7,026 nt of DNA from Bacteroidota bacterium. Its GTDB lineage: Bacteria; Bacteroidota; Bacteroidia; Flavobacteriales_F; PHOS-HE28. Below are positions 1 through 4,738 of the stretch, in pieces. Numbering within the stretch: the first letter of the stretch is position 1; each line of letters starts with the position of its first letter. The notes under the pieces are model-generated. The model was not told the DNA's origin. It ran no database searches and saw only the letters and a list, made by a program, of their open reading frames with translations. Where the stretch lies: the NCBI GenBank assembly GCA_963169595.1, contig CAUJFM010000307.1, forward strand, positions 1 through 7,026. The letters run 5' to 3'. Both the position numbers and the translations under genes were made by a program.

Positions 1-605
1 TCGAAATCGGGCATGTAGCCGGCCAGGCGCTCCGCAAAGGCCCGGTCCTTGGCGATGCGGATGCCGTTGGTGTTCACCATCAGGTGGCGGATGGGCTGGC
101 GCTTGGCCGCATCGAGGATCTCGAAGAACCGCGGGTGCACCGTGGGCTCGCCGCCGCTGAGCTGCACCACATCGGGCTCGCCTTCGTTGCGTACCGCAGC
201 GTCGAGCATGCGCTCCACCTCCTCCAATGTGCGGTGCTTCCCGTGCATGGGGCCGCTGCTGGCGTAGCAGATCGGGCACTCCAGGTTGCAGCGGTCGGTG
301 ACCTCGATGAGCGTGAGGCAGCCGTGCTGCTCGTGGTCCGGGCAGATGCCGCAGTCGTACGGACAGCCGTAGTGCGTCCGCGTGTTGAAGGTGCGCACCA
401 TCTCCCCGGGCTTCAGGTAGTGCCGGCAGCGCTTGTAGTAGTCCACGTCGGTGGCGATGAGCACCTTCTGCGCGCCGTGCTCTGGGCAGCGCTTCAGCAT
501 ATACACACGCTCATCCTCGAAGACCACCTTGGCATCGATGCGCTTCAGGCACTCGGGACAGAGGCTCAGCGTGAAGTCGTAGTAGGTGTAGGGGCGTTCA
601 GGCAT
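1..605 (-). CDS. Radical SAM protein, MJ0619/Tes-like, 3' end cut off
   Basis: The reading frame starts at ATG 605-603 and stays open to the left edge, giving 201 residues of a protein that in this family is normally well over 400. The radical SAM cluster motif CNLECPIC is at residues 106-113 (Cys106, Cys110, Cys113, CX3CX2C), followed by QLSGGEPT at 148-155, the SAM-binding GGE motif. Before the core lies a cysteine-rich N-terminus: CPEC at 16-19, Cys40, Cys60, CPYDCGIC at 81-88 and Cys96. That arrangement is typical of the MJ0619-like radical SAM group, which includes archaeal tetraether lipid synthase (Tes) and carries extra metal centres. The substrate cannot be read from sequence, and tetraether synthesis should not be assumed in a bacterium like this. 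No Shine-Dalgarno sequence precedes the start, and a 10-bp-period repeat ends only about 10 bases upstream of it. Radical SAM identity is secure; the subfamily is a recognition call. Confidence 0.88.
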   Translation of the reverse strand, partial: MPERPYTYYDFTLSLCPECLKRIDAKVVFEDERVYMLKRCPEHGAQKVLIATDVDYYKRCRHYLKPGEMVRTFNTRTHYGCPYDCGICPDHEQHGCLTLIEVTDRCNLECPICYASSGPMHGKHRTLEEVERMLDAAVRNEGEPDVVQLSGGEPTVHPRFFEILDAAKRQPIRHLMVNTNGIRIAKDRAFAERLAGYMPDF

Positions 606-615
606 GGGAGGATGC

Positions 616-650
616 TAACCACAGATGGACACGGATGAACACAGATGAAT
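616..650 (+). repeat. 10-bp-period repeat, left copy
   Basis: Three consecutive 10-mers in register, ACAGATGGAC, ACGGATGAAC and ACAGATGAAT (621-650), are preceded by TAACC. The same sequence family occurs inverted at 1138-1168, on the other side of the GxxExxY gene, and in degenerate form at 677-744. This copy ends about 10 bases from the start codon of the radical SAM gene and so occupies its leader or promoter region. Confidence 0.85.
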
Positions 651-676
651 GCGATGGGCTGGCCAGCGAGGTGTAA

Positions 677-746
677 AACCACGGATGGACACAGACCTTG
701 CTTCGCCGAAGGCTCCGCGAAGGCGCAGTGCACACAGATAAATGCA
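677..746 (+). repeat. Degenerate 10-bp-period repeat with internal hairpin
   Basis: AACCACGGATGGACACAGA at 677-695 matches the 616-650 repeat. It is followed by a GC-rich insert with the inverted repeat CTTCGC (701-706) / GCGAAG (717-722), and then a remnant, CACACAGATAAATG, at 731-744. The block ends a few bases before the stop codon of the GxxExxY gene (752-754). Together with 616-650 it fills most of the 606-751 intergenic space; I see no other gene or RNA there. Confidence 0.65.
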
Positions 747-751
747 GAGGG

Positions 752-1150
752 TCAGAGGATGACGCGTTTCCATTCAAGCTTTGCGCGCTTGAAGTTCAGG
801 ATCAGTCCGACGCGATGACCTGTGATGCGCAGGTAGTTGAGCATCTGGCCGAGTTCGTGATCCGTGATGCGGTCGATGGTCTTGGCATCCACGACCACTG
901 ACTCCCTGACGATCAGATCCGGCACATAGAACCCGACCTGCTCGTTCTTGTAGAGCACAGCAAACGCCGGCTGCTGTTCGAAGGGGATGCCGCGCAGCCT
1001 GAACTCCACCGCCAAGGCGTTCTCATAAGGCTTCTCGAGCAGGCCATGCCCCAGCACGTTCAGCACCTCCATGGCACAGCCAATGACCTCCTCCGTCTCG
1101 CTCGCCAGGAGGTAACCGCCTTCTCCCTTCCCTTTCTTATCCGTGTCCAT
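752..1150 (-). CDS. GxxExxY protein (PD-(D/E)XK_3 family)
   Basis: A 132-residue protein with the family-defining motif G36-L-L-E39-K-P-Y42. A nuclease-like core follows: Pro77-Asp78 in FYVPDLIV and Asp88-Ala-Lys90 in VVVDAKTI, matching the PD...(D/E)XK pattern, then a helix (GQMLNYLRIT, 101-110) and the GLILNF strand. The family (Pfam PDDEXK_3, GxxExxY) is widespread in environmental bacteria and has no established function; nuclease activity is suggested only by fold and motifs. The start ATG 1150-1148 lies inside a 10-bp-period repeat, so MDTDK is repeat-encoded. No other ATG, GTG or TTG comes in frame before Met27, which is very close to the GxxExxY motif. No Shine-Dalgarno sequence is visible. 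It overlaps the upstream Lgt-like gene by 14 bases and ends beside further repeat copies, so it looks like a cassette delivered with its repeats. Confidence 0.9.
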   Translation of the reverse strand: MDTDKKGKGEGGYLLASETEEVIGCAMEVLNVLGHGLLEKPYENALAVEFRLRGIPFEQQPAFAVLYKNEQVGFYVPDLIVRESVVVDAKTIDRITDHELGQMLNYLRITGHRVGLILNFKRAKLEWKRVIL

Positions 1151-1910
1151 CTGTGTTCATCTGTGGTTGAACTATCAGAGCTCGTGGTTGCAGCCACACC
1201 CTGAAGTAATACAGGAGTCCGGCCACGCAGGCCCACTGGATGGAGGAAAGACGGAGGGCGATGATGGGCTGCGGCTTGATGGCCTCCACCGCTAGGCGGA
1301 AGAACAGGTAGCCCACCATGAAGAGCTTGAAGCGCGCGCCGTTCGCGAGGGTCCGCCGGCGCTCGATCCCGCGTAATACCACCCACAGCGCACCGAGCCA
1401 CAGGATCTCGTACAGGTTCGTGGGATGTCGGCGCACGCCATCGCCCAGGTCGATACCCCAGGGCAGGTCCGTGGGCGTGCCGTAGGTATTGTCCTCCAGC
1501 CCGCCGAGGAGGCAGCCCACGCGCCCGATCATCATGCCCAGGATCAACGGGTAGGTGAAGAGGTCGCCGCTGCTGGTGCGCACACCGATGGCCTTCTTGG
1601 TGAGCTCCACCCCCACCAGCCCACCGAGCAGTCCGCCCACGATCGTGCGGTTGTTGAAGGCGAAGAAGAGCGACCAGCCATCGGCGGCCAGCTTCGCCGG
1701 GTCCTCGAGCGCACCCAGCAGACGCGAGCCCAGCAGTGCACCGGCCGCTGCGCCGATGATGATCCACACGCGCTTCGGCTCAGGGATCGGATCGCCCTGC
1801 CCCGCGCGAAGCCGCTGGAAGTACGCGTAGCCCACCGCGAAGGCGGCCAGCTCGAAGACCAGGTGCAGCAGGTGATGCATCGCCGCACCGAAGATGGGGA
1901 GGAACGCCAT
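1137..1910 (-). CDS. Lgt-family membrane protein (divergent prolipoprotein diacylglyceryl transferase-like)
   Basis: A 257-residue polytopic membrane protein. Lgt landmarks: HLVFELAAFAVGYAY at 16-30, IIGAAAGALLGSRLLG at 51-66, NNRTIVGGLLGG at 86-97, GRVGCLLGG at 129-137, then GTPTDLPWG and RHPTNLYE at 161-168. Canonical Lgt moves diacylglycerol from phosphatidylglycerol to the lipobox cysteine of prelipoproteins at the inner membrane. In its signature (GRxGN...) the Asn is essential; here Cys133 takes that place while Arg130 and the RHPT..YE segment remain. I therefore read it as a paralogue with an altered reaction or substrate, not the housekeeping enzyme. ATG 1910 leaves 10 bases to the divergent VOC gene; ATG 1880 (MHHLLHLVFE) is equally credible and resembles starts of related proteins, while ATG 1937 would overlap the VOC gene. 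The last residues, QPQMNTDGHG and the stop, are repeat-encoded. Confidence 0.8.
   Translation of the reverse strand: MAFLPIFGAAMHHLLHLVFELAAFAVGYAYFQRLRAGQGDPIPEPKRVWIIIGAAAGALLGSRLLGALEDPAKLAADGWSLFFAFNNRTIVGGLLGGLVGVELTKKAIGVRTSSGDLFTYPLILGMMIGRVGCLLGGLEDNTYGTPTDLPWGIDLGDGVRRHPTNLYEILWLGALWVVLRGIERRRTLANGARFKLFMVGYLFFRLAVEAIKPQPIIALRLSSIQWACVAGLLYYFRVWLQPRALIVQPQMNTDGHG
1138..1168 (-). repeat. 10-bp-period repeat, right inverted copy
   Basis: Read on the minus strand, this is AACCACAG, ATGAACACAG, ATGGACACGG, AT: the same 10-base-periodic sequence as at 616-650, in opposite orientation. It contains the ATG used by the GxxExxY gene (1150-1148). Its edge also supplies the TAA (1139-1137) that ends the Lgt-like gene. 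Confidence 0.85.
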
Positions 1911-1920
1911 CTTTGAGGCG

Positions 1921-2304
1921 ATGCAGGCCGAGTTCATCCTCTACGTGCAGGACCAGCAGCGCAGCCGCGACCTGTACCGGGCGCTGCTGGACCGCGAGCC
2001 TGTGCTCGATGTGCCGGGCATGACGGAGTTCGACCTGGGCGGCTGCAAGCTGGGCCTGATGCCTAGCAGCGGCATCGCCCGCATCATCACGCCCGCCTTG
2101 CCCCATCCCGACGCCGGGCACGGTGTGCCGCGTTGCGAGCTCTACCTGCGCGTGGACGACCTCGATGCGGCGATCTCGCGAGCGGGGCAGGCCGGTGTTG
2201 CCGTGGTCTCCCCCGCGGTCGACCGCGACTGGGGCGACCGTGTGGCCTACTTCGCAGATCCCGATGGGCATGTGATCGCGTTAGCAGAAATGCTGCAGCG
2301 ATGA
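1921..2304 (+). CDS. VOC/glyoxalase-fold protein
   Basis: A 127-residue protein with the paired beta-alpha-beta-beta-beta layout of the vicinal oxygen chelate superfamily. The N-terminal half has EFILYVQDQQRSRDLYRALL (4-23) and PGMTEFDLGGCKLGLMP (32-48); the C-terminal half has CELYLRVDDLDAAI (72-85), then DRDWGDRVAYFADPDGHVIALAE (101-123), the usual closing strands. Superfamily members include glyoxalase I, extradiol dioxygenases and antibiotic-binding proteins, so substrate and chemistry cannot be assigned. Possible metal ligands at family positions are Glu4, Glu73 and Glu123. I chose ATG 1921 because the alignable fold starts immediately after it; an in-frame ATG at 1894 adds only a non-conserved GRNAIFEA stretch that overlaps the divergent Lgt-like gene. 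The gene is convergent with kdnB and ends 69 bases before that stop. Confidence 0.85.
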   Translation: MQAEFILYVQDQQRSRDLYRALLDREPVLDVPGMTEFDLGGCKLGLMPSSGIARIITPALPHPDAGHGVPRCELYLRVDDLDAAISRAGQAGVAVVSPAVDRDWGDRVAYFADPDGHVIALAEMLQR

Positions 2305-2332
2305 CCTGGGGTTATCCAACCTCAACCTGCAG

Positions 2333-2351
2333 GTCGACCCGGTGGGTCGAC
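2333..2351. terminator. Hairpin between convergent genes, possible bidirectional terminator
   Basis: GTCGACCC (2333-2340) and GGGTCGAC (2344-2351) form a perfect 8-bp stem with the triloop GGT. It lies between the VOC gene stop (2304) and the kdnB stop (2374), where two converging transcripts must end. No T-run follows on either strand, so a classical intrinsic terminator is not shown. The CGACCC/GGGTCG core resembles the palindromes at 3941-4726. Confidence 0.45.
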
Positions 2352-2373
2352 GCTAAAGGGTCTCCGATGTCGA

Positions 2374-3456
2374 TCACATCCTACGGTACCACCCCTTGAT
2401 CCGCTCGCGGTCCAGCACCTTCTGCCAATCGGGGCCGAAGGCGTGGTCCCACATGTGCGGAAGGTTGTAGGCCACTTCGGCCATGGCGTCGAGGGTCTTC
2501 TCGTCCCAATCCTTGGCCAGGTTGGCGGGCAGGTTCACGCCGCGCTCCTTCACCATGTGCTTGAACTCCTGGACGTACTCGCCATACACGTCCTCGAGCT
2601 GGTTGAAGGCCACGCAGTTCGCGAAGCAGTGGTGCATCTCCAGCACCTTTCCCAGGCCGTAGCTCAGCGCGTGGCACACCCCCACCTCGCTGTAGGTAAG
2701 GCTCAGGCCGCCCATGTAGCTGGCCACCATGAGCAGTTCGTCGCTCTTGGGGTCGCTGCGGTCGCGCTTCAGGTAGACCTCGCGGCATAGGTCGAGCGCC
2801 TTCTCGCTGTAGGCCTCGGCGAAGGTGTTCTTCTTGGTGCCGGTGATGGCCTCCACGCTATGGATGTAGGTGTCCATGCCCGTGTAGAACCACTGGTCGG
2901 TGGGCACGGTGGTGATGAGGTCCGGGTCGAGCACGATCTGGTCGAAGACCGTCCAGTCGCACTTGAGGCCGAGCTTCTTCACCGGGCCGGTGAGCACGGC
3001 GGTCATGCTCACCTCCGCGCCGGTGCCGCTGATGGTGGGCACGCCGCAGTGGTAGATGCCGGGCTTCCGGATGAGGTTGAGGCCTTGGTACTGCACGCTG
3101 CTTCCTTCATTGGTGAACATGAGCGAGAGGGCCTTGGCCACGTCCATCACGTTGCCCCCGCCGATGCCGATGACACCTGCGGGCAGCCCGCGCCGCGCCA
3201 GGATATCGTCGCGCAGGCCGTCGATCTGCTCGGTGCTGGGCTCCTTCTCCGTGCTGCAGAAGATGAGCTCGTCGCCTTCCTGCTTCGGGATGCGAGCGAT
3301 AAAATCGTCCCAGCCTTCGAAATAGTGATCGACCAGGAAGACGAAGAAGCGCTGATGAGCGCCGCGCTGCGGCTCCAGGATCTCGCCCAGCTTGCCGAAG
3401 CTGCCGCGGCCGTAGCAGGTCTTGGTGACGGACTTGAAGTTGCGGAACAGTTGCAT
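2374..3456 (-). CDS. kdnB: Iron-type alcohol dehydrogenase; probable Kdo 8-oxidase KdnB
   Basis: A 360-residue group III (iron-containing) alcohol dehydrogenase. The Rossmann half carries IGIGGGNVMDVAK at 96-108 (GGGxxxD, dinucleotide binding) and PTISGTGAEVS at 140-150. The metal site is visible as Asp195 and His199 in MDTYIHSVE, His262 in CHALSYGLG and His275 or His276 in MHHCFANC. N-terminus, spacing and GTGAEVS/DTYIHSVE motifs match my memory of 3-deoxy-alpha-D-manno-octulosonate 8-oxidase, which oxidises C8 of Kdo so that KdnA can aminate it. The KdnA-like aminotransferase at 5757-6962 on the same strand supports this specific call over a generic dehydrogenase. I chose ATG 3456 (MQLFRNFKSVTKTCYGRG) because the conserved N-terminus begins there; the open frame continues to 3765 but that part is antisense to the DoxX gene. 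The DoxX start lies 51 bases away, divergent. Confidence 0.83.
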   Translation of the reverse strand: MQLFRNFKSVTKTCYGRGSFGKLGEILEPQRGAHQRFFVFLVDHYFEGWDDFIARIPKQEGDELIFCSTEKEPSTEQIDGLRDDILARRGLPAGVIGIGGGNVMDVAKALSLMFTNEGSSVQYQGLNLIRKPGIYHCGVPTISGTGAEVSMTAVLTGPVKKLGLKCDWTVFDQIVLDPDLITTVPTDQWFYTGMDTYIHSVEAITGTKKNTFAEAYSEKALDLCREVYLKRDRSDPKSDELLMVASYMGGLSLTYSEVGVCHALSYGLGKVLEMHHCFANCVAFNQLEDVYGEYVQEFKHMVKERGVNLPANLAKDWDEKTLDAMAEVAYNLPHMWDHAFGPDWQKVLDRERIKGWYRRM

Positions 3457-3507
3457 GGTGCAAAGGAACGCAGCCGGAGGTAGCCGGAGAACTCCCAACT
3501 TCACGGC

Positions 3508-3927
3508 ATGGAAATGGGCATCCTGTTCGGCTACACCGGTATCGACCTCCTGCGCATGGCCTTCGCCGCCATGGTGGCCATCCTCTTCCTGCAATCGGGG
3601 CTGGACAAGGCCCTGGACTGGAAAGGGAACCTGTCGTGGCTTACCGGTCACTTCGCGAAGTCGCCGCTGAAGGGCACGGTGCCCCTGCTGCTGCCGGTGA
3701 TCACGGCCATTGAGCTTTCGGCGGGTGCCTGCGCCGGGATCGGGCTGGTGCAGGTGGCCCTGCACGGCGAGCCGACCTTGGGGGCATGGGGCTGCATCCT
3801 CGGGGCCCTGGCGATCACCCTGCTCTTCTTTGGCCAGCGCGTGGCGAAGGATTATGCGGGGGCGGCGAGCCTGGTGCCCTACTTTCTGCTGTGCGCTGGG
3901 GGGGTGTGGGTGTACATGACGGCCTGA
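3508..3927 (+). CDS. DoxX family membrane protein
   Basis: A 139-residue protein with four predicted membrane segments at about 12-30, 58-83, 94-109 and 118-137. The DoxX hallmark between TM1 and TM2 is clear: FLQSGLDKALDWKGNLSWLTGHFAKSPL, 27-54, followed by ITAIELSAG at 65-73. DoxX-type proteins of Bacteroidota are small inner-membrane proteins of mostly unknown role, some linked to quinone or sulfur redox chemistry. The start is ATG 3508 or ATG 3514 (MGILFGY); nothing in the sequence decides between them. It is divergent from kdnB with a 51-base shared upstream region, so the two could share control, but no operator is visible. A 7-bp hairpin (3920-3938) includes the stop codon. Confidence 0.87.
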   Translation: MEMGILFGYTGIDLLRMAFAAMVAILFLQSGLDKALDWKGNLSWLTGHFAKSPLKGTVPLLLPVITAIELSAGACAGIGLVQVALHGEPTLGAWGCILGALAITLLFFGQRVAKDYAGAASLVPYFLLCAGGVWVYMTA

Positions 3928-3938
3928 ACAGCAGGCCG
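3920..3938 (+). terminator. Hairpin over the DoxX stop codon
   Basis: CGGCCTG (3920-3926) and CAGGCCG (3932-3938) form a perfect 7-bp stem with the loop AACAG; the TGA stop (3925-3927) lies inside. No T-tract follows; the next sequence is a palindrome (3941-3957). It could be a terminator or the outermost hairpin of the repeat block. Confidence 0.4.
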
Positions 3939-3961
3939 GATGACCCCGAAGGGGTCAGACC
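3938..3961 (+). repeat. REP-like unit B, left outer copy
   Basis: TGACCCC-GAA-GGGGTCA (3941-3957) is a perfect 7-bp stem with a GAA triloop, followed by GACC. The 24-base segment matches the reverse complement of 4560-4583 at 22 positions, forming the outer inverted pair around the transposase gene. Confidence 0.8.
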
Positions 3962-3987
3962 ATCTTGAATTGTGTTCTTGATGAATT

Positions 3988-4016
3988 CGACCCTGAAGGG
4001 GTCGGAGCCGGTGTTC
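3988..4016 (+). repeat. REP-like unit A, left inner copy
   Basis: CGACCCT-GAA-GGGGTCG (3988-4004; one T-G wobble in the stem) is followed by the tail GAGCCGGTGTTC. All 29 bases match the reverse complement of 4503-4531 except one. It ends 28 bases before the transposase start codon. Confidence 0.85.
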
Positions 4017-4044
4017 TACATTCACCTTCAGTCGAGCTGAGCCC

Positions 4045-4488
4045 ATGTCCACCTATTTCAAACTGCACTACCACATTGTGTTCGCCACCAAGAACCGCAT
4101 TCCCTGCCTGGACAAGGCATGGCGTCCACAACTCTGGGAATACATAGGTGGAGCAGTGAAAGGGCAGAACGGTGTGCCGCATGGGATCGGTGGCTTCAAC
4201 GACCATGTGCACATGCTGATCGACCTGCGGCCTACCCACGTTCTGGCCGAAATGATGCGCGAGGTGAAACGATCATCAACCGATTGGATCCGCACGCATA
4301 CAGGGCTGAGGACTTTCCAATGGCAGGAGGGATATGGTGCGTTCACCGTGGGTTGGAGGGAGAAGGACATCATCAAACGGTACATCGCTGACCAAGAGGC
4401 CCACCACGACAAGAAGACCTTCCACGAGGAATATCTGGCCATGTTGAAGGAAGCCGGCGTGGACTTCGATCTGAAATACCTGCCATGA
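4045..4488 (+). CDS. Y1 HUH transposase, IS200/RAYT-like
   Basis: A 147-residue single-domain Transposase_17 (Y1_Tnp) protein. It begins with the usual FKLHYHIVFATKNR strand (5-18). The HUH metal motif is His54-Val-His56 in NDHVHMLIDL. Then come FQWQEGYGAFTVG (91-103) and KRYIADQEAHH (111-121), in which Tyr113 is the expected catalytic nucleophile and Gln117 a likely metal-site residue. The EEYLAMLKEAGVDFD...YLP ending is typical of this short family in Bacteroidota. Such enzymes cut and join single-stranded DNA at hairpin-bearing ends, forming a 5'-phosphotyrosine link. The length is normal and all key residues are present, so the enzyme is probably active. ATG 4045 begins the conserved domain. 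Inverted palindromic units lie on both sides at 28 and 14 bases, suggesting they are its substrates. It may be a domesticated RAYT or an IS200-like transposase; the sequence alone does not decide. Confidence 0.93.
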   Translation: MSTYFKLHYHIVFATKNRIPCLDKAWRPQLWEYIGGAVKGQNGVPHGIGGFNDHVHMLIDLRPTHVLAEMMREVKRSSTDWIRTHTGLRTFQWQEGYGAFTVGWREKDIIKRYIADQEAHHDKKTFHEEYLAMLKEAGVDFDLKYLP

Positions 4489-4502
4489 ACACGTTCGGGA
4501 AC

Positions 4503-4531
4503 GAACACCGGCTCCGACCCCTTCGGGGTCG
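4503..4531 (-). repeat. REP-like unit A, right inner copy (inverted)
   Basis: Read on the minus strand, this is CGACCCC-GAA-GGGGTCG followed by GAGCCGGTGTTC, which is 28 of 29 bases identical to 3988-4016. It begins 14 bases after the transposase stop codon and closes the inner inverted pair. Confidence 0.85.
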
Positions 4532-4536
4532 ATAAC

Positions 4537-4554
4537 GCCCGGTTCTGACCGGGC
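4537..4554. repeat. Accessory hairpin between units A and B
   Basis: GCCCGGT (4537-4543) and ACCGGGC (4548-4554) form a perfect 7-bp stem with the loop TCTG. It sits between the right-hand A and B units and has no counterpart in the left flank. Confidence 0.6.
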
Positions 4555-4559
4555 TATAG

Positions 4560-4583
4560 GGTCTGACCCCTTCGGGGTCGTCA
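4560..4583 (-). repeat. REP-like unit B, right outer copy (inverted)
   Basis: GACCCC-TTC-GGGGTC (4565-4579) is preceded by GGTCT. It matches the reverse complement of 3938-3961 at 22 of 24 bases. Read on the minus strand the triloop is GAA, as in the left copies. Confidence 0.8.
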
Positions 4584-4645
4584 ATGCATTGCTGCTGGAC
4601 TGCACGGTCTGCCGCTTTCGGGATCTTCCGCGCCTCGATGACGAT

Positions 4646-4666
4646 GGACCCCGAAGGGGTCCGACC
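4646..4666 (+). repeat. REP-like unit B, third copy
   Basis: GGACCCC-GAA-GGGGTCC (4646-4662) is a perfect 7-bp stem with a GAA triloop, followed by GACC. It has the orientation of the 3938-3961 copy and lies outside the nested pairs. Confidence 0.75.
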
Positions 4667-4668
4667 CT

Positions 4669-4697
4669 GTAGCCAGCGCGCAGCGCTGGCGTTTTAT
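4669..4697 (+). terminator. GTAG-preceded hairpin with T-run
   Basis: GCCAGCGC (4672-4679) and GCGCTGGC (4683-4690) form a perfect 8-bp stem with the loop GCA, followed by GTTTTATA. On the plus strand this has the form of an intrinsic terminator for transcription leaving the transposase gene. GTAG (4669-4672) sits at the foot of the stem, the tetranucleotide seen at the foot of classical REP hairpins, so it may instead be a further repeat unit. Confidence 0.5.
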
Positions 4698-4709
4698 ATA
4701 CGGTGCATT

Positions 4710-4738
4710 CGACCCCAAAGGGGTCGCAGCCGGTGTTC
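4710..4738 (+). repeat. REP-like unit A, third copy
   Basis: CGACCCC-AAA-GGGGTCG (4710-4726) is followed by CAGCCGGTGTTC. It is 27 of 29 bases identical to the inner right copy read in the same direction; the changes are one in the triloop and one in the tail. It abuts the GCGTTAGGGA repeat that begins at 4739. Confidence 0.82.

Larger units (their letters stand above)
3920..4738. mobile_element. RAYT/REP-like block: Y1 transposase gene with palindrome clusters
   Basis: A Y1 HUH transposase gene (4045-4488) is flanked by palindromes sharing the core GACCCC-NNN-GGGGTC. Six copies lie at 3941-3957, 3988-4004, 4515-4531, 4565-4579, 4646-4662 and 4710-4726. They fall into two unit types. Type A is palindrome plus the tail GAGCCGGTGTTC; type B is palindrome plus NGACC. 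Around the gene the order is B, A, gene, inverted A, inverted B, giving two nested inverted pairs. Further right lie one more B (4646) and one more A (4710), both in the left-hand orientation. This resembles proteobacterial REP-associated tyrosine transposases with their REP pairs more than a minimal IS200 element. I could not define element ends or a target site. Confidence 0.65.

Noticed and set aside
84..638. Plus-strand open frame of 184 codons
   Set aside because: It is antisense to the radical SAM gene, whose minus-strand translation carries CX3CX2C and GGE motifs. The plus-strand product has no recognisable domain; long antisense frames are expected in GC-rich coding DNA.
616..650. CRISPR or origin iterons
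   Set aside because: The decamers are contiguous with no spacers, only three units long, and the same array occurs inverted at a coding-gene edge. No replication gene or DnaA-box cluster is nearby.
2860..3483. Plus-strand open frame of 207 codons
   Set aside because: It lies opposite kdnB, which has intact metal and NAD motifs over its whole length. The antisense product is His/Val/Ala-rich and without family features.
3457..3507. Promoters in the kdnB/doxX divergent region
   Set aside because: TTCCTTTG on the minus strand approaches the -7 consensus, but no -33 element lies at acceptable spacing and nothing convincing is seen for doxX.
3457..3765. N-terminal extension of the KdnB frame by 103 residues
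   Set aside because: The extension is antisense to the DoxX coding region, is rich in Gln, His and Arg, and has no similarity to dehydrogenases; the family N-terminus begins at ATG 3456.
3941..4738. CRISPR-like array
   Set aside because: The repeated units are palindromes in both orientations at irregular spacing, some separated by a whole gene, without uniform spacers.
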